Positions 1 through 8,190 of a DNA stretch of 15,816 nt are shown piece by piece (the stretch's first letter is position 1; every line of letters begins with the position of its first letter). The stretch is from assembly GCA_023460175.1 (NCBI GenBank), contig JAEWRC010000151.1, forward strand, positions 1 to 15,816, read 5' to 3'. The notes beneath the pieces were generated by a model, which was not told where the DNA came from, made no database searches, and saw only the letters and a list, made by a program, of their open reading frames with translations. This DNA is from Actinomycetes bacterium. GTDB taxonomy: Bacteria > Actinomycetota > Actinomycetes > Mycobacteriales > Mycobacteriaceae. A program made the translations under genes and the position numbers.

Positions 1-1404
1 GGGCGGGGGCGGTTCGGCGGGCGGCTGCGCGGCCGCCGGGGCGGGTTCGGGTGCGGTGCTGATACTCGGGGTCGGTTCCGAAACCTGCACGGCCCCACTG
101 TCGTTGACCAGCACCACACCGAGGGCGCTGACCGCGCCGATCAGCACCACGCTCGCCGCGGCCATCGTCGCCAACGGTCGCCGATACCAGCGCAGCGCGG
201 GTTCCACGGCGGCGTCGTCGGCCGCGAAGGCCACCGCCGGGCGCGCACTCGACAACCCGGTGTCCGGCGACTGGTCGTAGAGCTCGAGGCCCGCGAACTC
301 GTCCTCGGCCTCCGGCTCCTGGGCCTCCGACCAGGCCAGCGCGGCGGGCTCGAGGGCCGGGGCCACGGCGACCGGGGCGGCCGCCGGCAGCGCCACCTTC
401 GTCGCGGTGTCGTCGGCGGGCCCGCGCAACGCGCGCAACGCCGAACCGGTGGCCGCGATCAGCGCCGGGCGCGGCGCGGTGATCACCGGCACCCGCAGGT
501 GATCCGAGAGCGTGGTGGTGACGGCGGCCATGGCAGCCGCCCCGCCCACCGAGGCCACCGCACTCAACGCCGCGGGATGAACACCGTTGCGGGACAACGT
601 GTCGTCGAGGATATCGACCAGGCCGGCCAGCGGCTCCCGCAGCACGGCATCCAGCTCGGGGCGGGTCAGGCGGACCTCGCCCCGAAACTCGGGCAGTTCC
701 ACCGGCATCGACGTCACGGCCGCCGCCGAGAGTCGCTCCTTGGCGCCGCGGCACTGCGCACGCAACCGCCACAGCGAGCCGATCGCCGAGGTGCTGTTGA
801 GATCCACCGAGCCCGCGCCGGCGAGTTCGCCGATGACGTGGGTGAGCAGCGCCTGATCCACCAGGTCACCGGAGAAGTCGGGATGCCGGACCGTCGGCCC
901 CACCGGCGCATAGCCCCGGTCGGCGTCGACCAGGGTGATGCTGGTCCCGCCGCCCCCGAAGTCGCACACGGCGATGACGCCGCGGGTCGGCAAACCGGGG
1001 TCGTTCTGCAGGGCGGTGACCACGGCGGTGAGCTCGGAGAGCACCGTCGGGGCCCGGCGTTGCCACTCCGGCACCCGGGCCAGCGCCGAGGTCAGGGCCT
1101 GCACCGCCGTGGGACGCCAGTGCGCGGGGACGGCGACCGCCGCCAGGTCCGGAAGTTCTCGGCCGCGGGTGGCCTCGTAGGCCGTCTGCCGCAGCGCCTC
1201 GGCGAGCACCCGCTCGGCGCGGTGACTGGACCCGTCGGCGGCCAGCAGGCCCACCGGGTCGCCCACCCGGTCGACGAAGTCGGTGATCGTGCCGCCACCG
1301 ACCGTCAGCACCGGGGCCTTGCGCACCGCATTGTCCGATGTCACGGCCGCCAAGGCCGTGGTCCCGACCGACAGCCCGAGCGCCGGCCGTGTTGCGTCCC
1401 TCAT
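1..1404 (-). CDS. Hsp70-like (DnaK/actin-fold) membrane-anchored protein, partial
   Basis: The gene reads leftward from an ATG at 1404-1402 and stays open for 468 codons to the window edge, so its C-terminus is missing. Hsp70-type nucleotide-binding motifs appear in order: a phosphate-1 loop GLSVGTT near residues 10-16, a phosphate-2 loop DFGGGGTS near 148-155, and an adenosine-type motif VGGAAAM near 286-292. An acidic, alanine-rich linker follows (about 340-400), then one hydrophobic segment (about 411-432) after a WYRR basic stop, then a proline-rich tail. I see no DnaK-type substrate-binding domain. The layout resembles the M. tuberculosis Rv0312/Rv2264c proteins as I remember them, for which no chaperone activity is established to my knowledge. 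The ATG is chosen because the phosphate-1 loop normally lies close to the N-terminus; no clear Shine-Dalgarno sequence precedes it. It is divergent from the VanW gene. The Hsp70 fold is fairly sure, the role unknown. Confidence 0.82.
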   Translation of the reverse strand, partial: MRDATRPALGLSVGTTALAAVTSDNAVRKAPVLTVGGGTITDFVDRVGDPVGLLAADGSSHRAERVLAEALRQTAYEATRGRELPDLAAVAVPAHWRPTAVQALTSALARVPEWQRRAPTVLSELTAVVTALQNDPGLPTRGVIAVCDFGGGGTSITLVDADRGYAPVGPTVRHPDFSGDLVDQALLTHVIGELAGAGSVDLNSTSAIGSLWRLRAQCRGAKERLSAAAVTSMPVELPEFRGEVRLTRPELDAVLREPLAGLVDILDDTLSRNGVHPAALSAVASVGGAAAMAAVTTTLSDHLRVPVITAPRPALIAATGSALRALRGPADDTATKVALPAAAPVAVAPALEPAALAWSEAQEPEAEDEFAGLELYDQSPDTGLSSARPAVAFAADDAAVEPALRWYRRPLATMAAASVVLIGAVSALGVVLVNDSGAVQVSEPTPSISTAPEPAPAAAQPPAEPPPP

Positions 1405-1456
1405 GTCTCCATCCCGCGATTCCTCATTGGGAATCTCGGTTTCGGGCGCCGGACCG

Positions 1457-1464
1457 TTACGTAA
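1457..1464. promoter_or_regulatory. 8-bp palindrome in the divergent Hsp70-like/VanW intergenic region
   Basis: TTACGTAA is a perfect 8-base palindrome within the 149 bases separating the two divergent genes. It is AT-rich in a GC-rich setting and lies upstream of both genes, so it could be a regulator site. It is short enough to occur by chance. Confidence 0.25.
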
Positions 1465-1501
1465 GGGAATCCTTCGACCGCCCCGTTCGTTGGCCACTCC
1501 A

Positions 1502-1507
1502 TAGAAT
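1502..1507 (+). promoter_or_regulatory. Predicted -10 element for the VanW-family gene
   Basis: TAGAAT fits the mycobacterial SigA -10 pattern TAnnnT and differs from TATAAT at one position. It sits 46 bases before the GTG start, giving a predicted leader of about 40 bases that contains the GAGG Shine-Dalgarno at 1542-1545. I do not see a convincing -35 at 17 bases spacing. In mycobacteria the -10 alone often suffices. Confidence 0.45.
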
Positions 1508-1553
1508 GTGAAGTCGAACCGGCTGCGGGCAACCCCGGCCCGAGGATGTCGAG

Positions 1554-3269
1554 GTGTCCAGCATGCTGGCGATAGGCGCCCCCAAGGGCCCTGGTGTCAG
1601 AGGGCGCCGGCGCCGACGGCTCTATCTGACCGTCAGTTTCCCGCTGGTGTTGGTGGCGTCGCTGTATGTCGCCGATGTGCTGTTGACCTCGGAAAAGGTG
1701 CCCCGCGGGGTCACCGCCGCCGGCGTTGAGCTCGGCGGACTGACCTCGGAGGCCGCCGAGCAGCGGCTCGTCGAAGTCCTCGGCCCGCGCACCGAAGAGC
1801 CGGTGCCCGTGATGCTGGGGACCGTCGAGGCCGAGGTGGACCCGCGGTCGATCGACCTGGCCCTCGACGCCCGCGCCACCGTCGCGCAGGCCGGCCCGCA
1901 ACCGCTGAATCCCTTCACCCGGTTCACCTCGCTGTTCGCCGACACGCCGATCGAGGTGGTGTCGTCGGCGGACGAGGCGGCCCTGACCGAGGCGCTCGAC
2001 GACCTCGGCGCCACCGTCGCCGAGGATCCCGTCGAGGGCTCGGTGCGGTTCGTCGACGGCGAACCCGAGGCCGCGCAGCCGAAGGCCGGCCGCCGACTCG
2101 ACGTCCCCGCGGCCGCCGACGTGTTCGTCCGGGACTGGGCGACCGGCGCCGCCGTCGACCTGCCGATGGTGGAACTGCCCGCGCGCACCACCAGTGCGGA
2201 GATCGAGTCCGCCCTGAACGACGTCGCCATCCCGGCGGTGTCCGGGCCGGTCACCGTCGACGGCGAGGAGGACACCCGGGCCGTCATCTCCGAGGACGTC
2301 ATCGCCGAAGCGCTGACCTTCCGCACCGAGGACGGCCGCCTGGTACCGGAGGTCGACGAGAACCGGATCGTCGAGGACCTGCGCCCGCAGCTGGCGAAGT
2401 CGGAGGTCCCCCGCCGCGACGCCGACATCGACTTCGCCGCCAGCCCGCCGGTCAAGGCCCGCGAGCAGGCCGGCCGCACCGTCGACTACGACGCCACGTT
2501 GACCGATCTGCTCTCGGTGCTCACCAGCACCGACGACCGCGAGATCACCGCCGAGTACGTCGACGAGCCGGCGACGTTCACCTTCGCAGACCTCGAGGCC
2601 CTGGGTCCCATCGAGGTCATCGGCGAGTTCGAGACGGGCGGCTTCTCCGGCGACTCCGGCCGCAACATCCGTCGCGCCGCCCAGCAGATCGACGGCATCG
2701 TCGTCGGGCCGGGAGAAACGTTCAGCCTCAACGATGCAACCAATCCGCGCACGCTGGCCGCCGGCTACGTCGAGGCCGGGATCATCCAGAACGGTAGGCC
2801 CGCGCGCGGCGTCGGCGGCGGGGTGTCCCAGCTGGCCACCACGCTCTACAACGCCTCGTACTTCGCCGGCATGGAGGACATCGAGCACCACGAGCACAGC
2901 TACTACATCAGCCGCTACCCCGCGGGCCGGGAGGCGACGGTGTTCGGTGACGTGTTGGACGTGAAGTTCCGCAACGACGGCCCGACGTCGGTGCAGATCC
3001 AGACCCAGTGGACCTCGAGTTCCATCACGGTGCGGCTGGTCGGCATCAAACGCTACGAGGTGTCGTCGTCGCAGAGCTCGCGCAGCCGTCCGACAAGCCC
3101 GCGGACCGTGCGGATCCCCGCCGGCGAGGCCTGCAGCGCCAGCGGCGGCGGCCCGGGGTTCACCATCACCGACACCCGCACCCTGCGCGACGTCACCACC
3201 GGACGCACCCGCACCGAGCCCCGCACCGTGGTCTACGACCCGATTCCCCGGGTGGTGTGCGGCGGCTGA
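1554..3269 (+). CDS. VanW-family membrane-anchored cell-envelope protein
   Basis: This 571-residue protein begins at GTG 1554, supported by GAGG at 1542-1545 with an 8-base spacer; ATG 1563 is the alternative. A basic RGRRRRR stretch precedes one hydrophobic segment (about 22-43), so most of the protein should lie outside the membrane. The middle (about 60-330) has the repeated layout of the YoaR-like/peptidoglycan-binding modules that precede VanW domains. The VanW domain spans about 360-510 and carries GETFSLND and the hallmark GVGGGVSQLATTLYNA starting near residue 419. The C-terminus (about 515-571) has two cysteines and a G5-like beta segment. VanW proteins are named after glycopeptide-resistance clusters, but their biochemical activity is unsettled. 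A peptidoglycan-associated envelope role is inferred; a resistance role is not supported here. It is divergent from the Hsp70-like gene and followed by the PE-PPE gene after 91 bases. Confidence 0.88.
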   Translation: MSSMLAIGAPKGPGVRGRRRRRLYLTVSFPLVLVASLYVADVLLTSEKVPRGVTAAGVELGGLTSEAAEQRLVEVLGPRTEEPVPVMLGTVEAEVDPRSIDLALDARATVAQAGPQPLNPFTRFTSLFADTPIEVVSSADEAALTEALDDLGATVAEDPVEGSVRFVDGEPEAAQPKAGRRLDVPAAADVFVRDWATGAAVDLPMVELPARTTSAEIESALNDVAIPAVSGPVTVDGEEDTRAVISEDVIAEALTFRTEDGRLVPEVDENRIVEDLRPQLAKSEVPRRDADIDFAASPPVKAREQAGRTVDYDATLTDLLSVLTSTDDREITAEYVDEPATFTFADLEALGPIEVIGEFETGGFSGDSGRNIRRAAQQIDGIVVGPGETFSLNDATNPRTLAAGYVEAGIIQNGRPARGVGGGVSQLATTLYNASYFAGMEDIEHHEHSYYISRYPAGREATVFGDVLDVKFRNDGPTSVQIQTQWTSSSITVRLVGIKRYEVSSSQSSRSRPTSPRTVRIPAGEACSASGGGPGFTITDTRTLRDVTTGRTRTEPRTVVYDPIPRVVCGG

Positions 3270-3299
3270 GTCGTCGGCAATCCGGTGATCCGAGTGCGT

Positions 3300-3323
3300 A
3301 CACAGCAAATTGTGTCGTAGGAT
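3300..3323 (+). promoter_or_regulatory. Possible promoter with inverted repeat upstream of the PE-PPE gene
   Basis: ACACA (3300-3304) and TGTGT (3311-3315) form an inverted repeat around a 6-base AT-rich centre, followed directly by a TAnnnT match, TAGGAT (3318-3323). A start site near 3330 would leave a leader of about 30 bases carrying the GGGGG at 3350-3354. The arms are only 5 bases, so an operator is a weak suggestion. Confidence 0.3.
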
Positions 3324-3360
3324 TCGGCGCATTCGCTTCGTGCTTTTCTGGGGGTTTCGG

Positions 3361-4785
3361 GTGGGGAATTCTGGTGGTCGGCATCGCGCTCAGCGCACCC
3401 GTCGTTGGTCGGCGGGCGGCACCGCGGCAACCGTGGCCGCGGCCGGCGTCGCCGCGACCGTCGTCGGGCTGACGCCGACGCTGGTGGCGAGCCCGCAGCT
3501 GCTGGCGCAGACGTACTACCTGCGCGGCACCGACATCGGCGACGAGCCGACCGACGCCGAGTTCACCGCCTTCATGGGGCGGGTGTTCGCCGGCACCGAA
3601 ACCGTGCCGCCCGGCGGCCCTCCCACCAAGATCGACTACAACGCCGGTTTCTGGCCGGTGTCACACGGCGGACTCGACGACCTGAAGTGGGATGCGTCGG
3701 TCGCCCAGGGTGCCGCGCTGCTGGCCGACGAGCAAATCGGCGACGGTGACCTGGTTTTCGCGTTCTCCCAGGGTGCCGTAGCGGCCTCGAAGTACAAGGG
3801 CGAGCATGCGAACACCGGCGCCACGTTCGTCCTCGTCGAGAATCCCAACCGCGCCAACGGCGGTGTCCTGTCGCGCTTTGCGGGGCTGAAGATCCCGATT
3901 CTGGACGTCACGTTCAGCGGGGCCACCCCCGACAACGGGGACCTCACCCTCGACATCGCCCGCCAGTACAGCGGCTGGTCGGACTTCCCCACCTATCCGC
4001 TGAACCTGTTGGCCACCGTGAACGCGGTGCTGGGCATCGTCTACCTGCACGGTCCGACGCAGCGGGTCGAGGATCTGGAGGCCCAGCTCGCCGCGATTCC
4101 CACCGACGACCCCGACTACTACCAGCAGCACGGCAACACCACCTACTACCTGATTCCCACCGATCGGCTGCCGCTGCTGCGCCCGTTCGGCGGCATCGTG
4201 CCGGAACCGGTCCTGGCCGCCCTCAACGAGCCGCTGCGGGTGTTGGTCGAAACCGGTTACGACCGAACCGATTACAGCACCCCCACCCGCGCGAAGCTGA
4301 TCCCGAAGATCAACCCGGTCGAGCTGACCCGCGACCTCGCCGACGCCACCGCGGACGGCATCGCGAAAGGCCTTGCCTCGGCCGGGATTTCCCCGGCCCC
4401 CGCCGACGTAGGTGCCGACACCGACCAGGAGGCACCGGAATCCTTGGCGGCGCCGGACCTCGACGATCGGCGCGAGGCACGGCAGGCGGCCTCGGCCAGC
4501 CTGGCCGCTGACGATGACGACGACGCCGGCGAGACCGCGGAGGCGCCCGCCACCCGCAAGGCACCCGCCGCCAAGCTGCGCAAGGCGCTGCGCGACCTCG
4601 CCCCGAAGATCGGCACCATGGCCGAGCAGCGGGCCGAACAGCGGGCAGAGCGAAAGGCCCAGCGCGAGGCCAAACGCGAGGCCGACCGCGAGACGGAACG
4701 CGACGCCGCCTCCGAGCGGGCCGAGGTTCGGGCCCAGACCACGCCGGACGACAAGTCCGAACCCGCCGACCGCGAGGCGGGTTGA
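3361..4785 (+). CDS. PE-PPE-domain alpha/beta hydrolase (PF08237-like) with charged C-terminal tail
   Basis: From GTG 3361 this is 474 residues. That start has GGGGG at 3350-3354 with 6-base spacing; a TTG at 3310 would add 17 residues but has no ribosome site. A basic N-terminus (RAQRTRRW) and an alanine/valine-rich hydrophobic stretch (about 19-42) suggest a signal peptide or anchor. The PE-PPE domain begins at TYYLRGTD (about 51) and extends to about 340. It has a nucleophile-elbow candidate AFSQG with Ser136, then VENPNRANGG, and YYLIPTDRLPLL late in the domain. The family is a serine esterase/cutinase-like hydrolase with GxSxG/S; here the first glycine is alanine. No PE or PPE leader is present, as in many non-tuberculous homologues. 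The last 75 or so residues are an Arg/Glu/Ala-rich, probably helical tail preceded by a run of five aspartates. Substrate unknown; esterase activity inferred. Confidence 0.85.
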   Translation: MGNSGGRHRAQRTRRWSAGGTAATVAAAGVAATVVGLTPTLVASPQLLAQTYYLRGTDIGDEPTDAEFTAFMGRVFAGTETVPPGGPPTKIDYNAGFWPVSHGGLDDLKWDASVAQGAALLADEQIGDGDLVFAFSQGAVAASKYKGEHANTGATFVLVENPNRANGGVLSRFAGLKIPILDVTFSGATPDNGDLTLDIARQYSGWSDFPTYPLNLLATVNAVLGIVYLHGPTQRVEDLEAQLAAIPTDDPDYYQQHGNTTYYLIPTDRLPLLRPFGGIVPEPVLAALNEPLRVLVETGYDRTDYSTPTRAKLIPKINPVELTRDLADATADGIAKGLASAGISPAPADVGADTDQEAPESLAAPDLDDRREARQAASASLAADDDDDAGETAEAPATRKAPAAKLRKALRDLAPKIGTMAEQRAEQRAERKAQREAKREADRETERDAASERAEVRAQTTPDDKSEPADREAG

Positions 4786-4850
4786 TTCTTCCGCGCCCCG
4801 GGTACAGGCTTGTTCGGGCAGCCGAGAAAGCGACCCGATAAGGCCGGGTG

Positions 4851-6371
4851 ATGAGGATGGGGCGACGAGCGGTCGCGCTCTGCGCTGCTCTGATCCTGCT
4901 CTTGACCTCGTGCGCCACCGGGAACCGCGTGGACCTCGGCGGCGGTGCGTCGAGCAACCTCATCGCCGGGATCGCCGGCGAACCCGACCAACTCGACCCG
5001 CACAAGACGACCGCGTACTTCTCGTTCGAGGTGCTCGAGAACGTCTTCGACACCCTCGTCGAACCCGACGCACAGTTGCGGATGCAACCGGCGCTCGCGC
5101 AGTCCTGGGAGACCGCACCGGACCAGCTGAGCTGGACATTCCACCTGCGCCCCGGGGTGCGGTTCCACGACGGACGACCGTTGACCGCCGAGGACGTCGT
5201 GTACTCCTACCGCCGCATCATCGACGAGAAGCTGGCCAACGTCGACAAGTTCAGCGCCGTCACCGAGGTGTGGGCCCCCGACCCCACCACCGTGGTGATC
5301 AACCTGAGCCGACCGACCCCCAACCTGCTGACCAACCTCGGCGGCTTCAAGGGGATGGCGATCGTGCAGCGCGAGAACGTCGAAAGCGGTGCCATCGCCA
5401 CCCATCCCGTCGGCACCGGGCCGTTCGCGTTCGCGGGCGCCAAGAGTGGGGACTCCATCACACTGAGCGCCAACCCCGACTATTGGGGCGGCGCCCCGCA
5501 GATCACCGGCGTCACCTACCGCTTCATCTCCGAGCCCTCCACCGCGCTGTCGGCGCTGCAGGCCGGCGAAATCGATTGGACCGACTCGGTTCCCACTCAG
5601 CGGGTCGAGCAGCTGCGCGGCGACGATTCGATCCGGCTCGAGGTCACCCCCAGCAACGACTACTGGTATCTGGCGCTGAATCAGGCCCGCGAACCCTGGA
5701 ACGACGTGCGCGTGCGGCGGGCCATCGCCTACGGCATCGACAGGCCCTCGATCCTCACCGCCACCAGCTACGGCACCGCGGCGGCCAACCAGCTGGCGAT
5801 CCCGGAGGGCAATCCCTGGCACACGCCATACGACCGGTACCGCTTCGACCTCGACGAGTCCCGGAAGCTGTTGCAGGAGGCGGGGACCCAGCCCGGCGAG
5901 TTGGACATGCTGGTCACCAACGAGTATCCGGAGACCATCACCGCCGCGCAGATCATCGCCGCCAACCTGGCCCCGCTGGGCTTCACCGTCCGGATCCGGA
6001 CCGTGGACTTCGCCACCTGGCTCGACGAGCAGAACCGCGGCAACTTCGACATGCTGATGATGGGCTGGCTGGGCAACATCGACCCCGACGACTTCTATTA
6101 CGCCCAGCACCACACCGACGGCACGAGCAACGCGCAGAAGTTCTCCGATCCCGAGGTGGACCGGCTGCTGGACGCCGGCCGGGTGGAGACCGACCAGCAG
6201 GCCCGCCGGGAGATCTACGCGCGGGCGGCCACCCGGATCGCCGACGAGGTCAGCTACATCTTCTTGTACAACCCGTCGGTCATCCAGGCCTGGAATCCCG
6301 AACTGAGCGGCTACGAGGCCCGCCGCGACGGCGCGATCCGGTTCCGCACGGCCCGATTCGGGGACACGTGA
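4851..6371 (+). CDS. Peptide-type ABC transporter substrate-binding lipoprotein (SBP family 5)
   Basis: This 506-residue protein is the solute receptor of the importer encoded downstream. A signal peptide with an RR pair ends in a lipobox LTSC at Cys21, so it should be lipidated and held outside the cytoplasmic membrane. Family 5 features follow: GEPDQLDPHKT near the mature N-terminus, the LRPGVRFHDGRPLTAEDVVYS signature in slightly variant form, HPVGTGPF, and VRRAIAYGIDR in the second lobe. AAGG at 4840-4843 gives 7-base spacing to ATG 4851. GTG 4848, one codon earlier, would be only 4 bases from it and partly paired in a small ACCCG/CGGGT hairpin (4833-4849). The order A-B-C-D matches the M. 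tuberculosis dppABCD layout, but orthology is not shown. The ligand could be di- or oligopeptides or another solute. The stop overlaps the next start by 4 bases. Confidence 0.88.
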   Translation: MRMGRRAVALCAALILLLTSCATGNRVDLGGGASSNLIAGIAGEPDQLDPHKTTAYFSFEVLENVFDTLVEPDAQLRMQPALAQSWETAPDQLSWTFHLRPGVRFHDGRPLTAEDVVYSYRRIIDEKLANVDKFSAVTEVWAPDPTTVVINLSRPTPNLLTNLGGFKGMAIVQRENVESGAIATHPVGTGPFAFAGAKSGDSITLSANPDYWGGAPQITGVTYRFISEPSTALSALQAGEIDWTDSVPTQRVEQLRGDDSIRLEVTPSNDYWYLALNQAREPWNDVRVRRAIAYGIDRPSILTATSYGTAAANQLAIPEGNPWHTPYDRYRFDLDESRKLLQEAGTQPGELDMLVTNEYPETITAAQIIAANLAPLGFTVRIRTVDFATWLDEQNRGNFDMLMMGWLGNIDPDDFYYAQHHTDGTSNAQKFSDPEVDRLLDAGRVETDQQARREIYARAATRIADEVSYIFLYNPSVIQAWNPELSGYEARRDGAIRFRTARFGDT

Positions 6372-7321
6372 CGCCGCTGCTGAGGTTTCTGACCCGGCGG
6401 GTGCTGTATTCGCTGGTGGTCCTGTTGGGCGTCCTGGTCCTGGTGTTCGCGCTGGTGCATCTGGTTCCCGGCGACCCGGTCCGCATCGCGCTGGGCACCC
6501 GCTACACCCCGGAGGCCTACGAGGCGTTGCGCACCGCCAGCGGGCTGGATCGGCCGCTGCTGCAACAGTTCTTCGGCTACGTCGGCTCGGCGCTGCGCGG
6601 CGACCTGGGGGTGAGTTTCCGCAACGGCGATCCGGTGACGGTGACACTGCTCGAGCGGCTGCCGGCCACGGTCTCGCTGGGCCTGGTCGGCATCGTCATC
6701 GCGCTGCTCATCGCGATTCCGCTCGGGGTGTTCTCCGCGCTGCGGGAGGGCCGGCTCAGCGACGGGATCATCCGGGTGACAAGCCAATTCGGGGTGTCGG
6801 TGCCCGATTTCTGGATGGGCATCCTGCTGATCAGCCTGTTCTCCACGACCCTGGGCTGGCTGCCCACCTCCGGTTACCGGCCGCTGTTCGACGACCCGGC
6901 GGGCTGGCTGCGGCACATCGTGCTGCCCGGCCTGACGGTGGGACTGGTCGCCGGCGCCATCCTGACGCGCTACGTGCGTTCGGCGGTCCTCGAGGTCGCC
7001 GCGATGGGCTACGTGCGCACGGCGCGCTCCAAGGGCCTGTCCCCCGCCGTCGTCACGAGGCGGCACATCATGCGCAACGCACTGGTCCCCATCCTGACCA
7101 TCACCGGGATCCAGCTGGCGACCATCCTGGGCGGGGTGATCGTCGTCGAGGTGGTCTTCGCCTGGCCGGGTCTGGGCCGGTTGGTGTTCAACGCGGTCTC
7201 GGCGCGCGACTACCCGCTGATCCAGGGCGCGGTGCTGCTGATCGCGGTGCTGTTCCTGCTGATCAACCTCCTGGTCGACGTGTTGTATGCGGTGGTGGAC
7301 CCGAGGATTCGGCTGTCATGA
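6368..7321 (+). CDS. ABC transporter permease, DppB/OppB type
   Basis: This 317-residue integral membrane protein starts at GTG 6368, whose last two bases begin the TGA stop of the binding-protein gene, so translation is coupled. The N-terminus LTRRVLYSLVVLLGVLVLV is the typical first helix of the DppB family, followed by HLVPGDPV and the conserved RYTPEAYEALR...LDRPLLQQF periplasmic stretch. The EAA loop that contacts the ATPase reads EVAAMGYVRTARSKG from residue 209, ending with RNALVPILT. The C-terminus YAVVDPRIRL is the usual end of this family. About six membrane segments are visible. It pairs with the next permease to form the channel. The substrate is set mainly by the binding lipoprotein, so a peptide role is inferred from family and operon. 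Confidence 0.93.
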   Translation: MTPLLRFLTRRVLYSLVVLLGVLVLVFALVHLVPGDPVRIALGTRYTPEAYEALRTASGLDRPLLQQFFGYVGSALRGDLGVSFRNGDPVTVTLLERLPATVSLGLVGIVIALLIAIPLGVFSALREGRLSDGIIRVTSQFGVSVPDFWMGILLISLFSTTLGWLPTSGYRPLFDDPAGWLRHIVLPGLTVGLVAGAILTRYVRSAVLEVAAMGYVRTARSKGLSPAVVTRRHIMRNALVPILTITGIQLATILGGVIVVEVVFAWPGLGRLVFNAVSARDYPLIQGAVLLIAVLFLLINLLVDVLYAVVDPRIRLS

Positions 7322-8190
7322 ACCAACGCGTGTCCCCGTGGAAGTTGCTGCTGACCAACCCCATCACCGCGCTGAGCGTCGGCGTGCTCGTCGTCGTCGC
7401 GGTGATCGTGGTGGGCGCCGGCTGGCTGGCCCCGTACGGCATCAACGACATCGACGTGCCGAATGCGCTGCAGGGCCCGGGCCTGACGCATTGGTTCGGC
7501 ACCGACGAGCTGGGCCGCGACGTGCTGTCCCGGGTGCTGGTGGCCATTCAGGCCTCGATGCGCATCGCGGTGATCAGCGTGACGTTCGCGGCCGTCGTCG
7601 GCGTGGCGATCGGCCTGCTGGCCGGATACCGCGGCGGCTGGCTGGATGCGGTGCTGATGCGTGTGGTCGACGTGATGTTCGCCTTCCCGGTACTGCTGCT
7701 GGCGTTGGCGATCGTGGCGATCCTGGGCCCTGGCGTCACCACCACCACGCTGGCCATCGGCATCGTCTTCACGCCGATCTTCGCGCGGGTCGCACGGGCC
7801 AGCACACTCAGTGTGCGCACCGAGCCCTACGTCGCGGTCTCGCGGACCATGGGCACCGGCGACGGATACATCCTCGGACACCATGTACTGCCCAACATTT
7901 CGGGACCGCTGATCGTGCAGACCTCGCTGTCGCTGGCGTTCGCGACGCTGTCCGAGGCCGCGCTGTCGTTCCTGGGGCTCGGCATCCAGCCGCCGCAGCC
8001 GTCGCTGGGCCGGATGATCTTCGATTCGCAGGGCTTCGTCACGATGGCGTGGTGGATGGCGGTGTTTCCCGGCGCGGCGATCTTCGTCATCGTGCTGGCG
8101 TTCAATCTGCTCGGCGACGGGCTGCGCGACGTGCTGGATCCCAAGCAGCGCACCCTGATCGAGGCGCGGCGGGCGGGGCGGGTCCGATGA
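7318..8190 (+). CDS. ABC transporter permease, DppC/OppC type
   Basis: This 290-residue permease starts at ATG 7318, overlapping the previous stop as ATGA. It has the OppC-type N-terminal helix (NPITALSVGVLVVVAVIVVG), then the family signature HWFGTDELGRDVLSRVLVA, a GYRGGWLDAVLMRVVDVMFAFP stretch in the channel core, and an EAA-type loop EPYVAVSRTMGTGDG. LSFLGLGIQPPQPSLGRM and NLLGDGLRDVLDP near the C-terminus are highly characteristic. It is the partner of the upstream permease in the same importer. The next gene again begins with a 4-base ATGA overlap. Confidence 0.94.
   Translation: MNQRVSPWKLLLTNPITALSVGVLVVVAVIVVGAGWLAPYGINDIDVPNALQGPGLTHWFGTDELGRDVLSRVLVAIQASMRIAVISVTFAAVVGVAIGLLAGYRGGWLDAVLMRVVDVMFAFPVLLLALAIVAILGPGVTTTTLAIGIVFTPIFARVARASTLSVRTEPYVAVSRTMGTGDGYILGHHVLPNISGPLIVQTSLSLAFATLSEAALSFLGLGIQPPQPSLGRMIFDSQGFVTMAWWMAVFPGAAIFVIVLAFNLLGDGLRDVLDPKQRTLIEARRAGRVR

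Noticed and set aside
499..1464. 321-codon forward open frame over the Hsp70-like gene
   Set aside because: The minus strand encodes ordered Hsp70 nucleotide-binding motifs and a membrane helix, while the forward frame is Arg/Gly/His-rich without motifs.
1554..3269. VanW gene as a vancomycin-resistance determinant
   Set aside because: No vanA/H/X/Y or vanRS partners are present; VanW-domain proteins are widespread in Gram-positive bacteria without glycopeptide resistance.
1401..3332. 643-codon open frame on the minus strand opposite the VanW gene
   Set aside because: It covers the whole antisense of a gene with clear domain motifs, has Gly/Arg/Asp/His-rich low-information sequence and no recognisable motif. 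This is typical of antisense frames in GC-rich DNA.
3310..3360. Upstream TTG start for the PE-PPE protein, adding 17 residues
   Set aside because: No ribosome site precedes it and it would fall within the candidate promoter; GTG 3361 has GGGGG at good spacing.
4272..6647. 791-codon open frame on the minus strand opposite the PE-PPE and binding-protein genes
   Set aside because: It spans parts of three well-supported forward genes and their junctions, and its translation has only composition-driven runs of Arg, Gly, Pro and Val.
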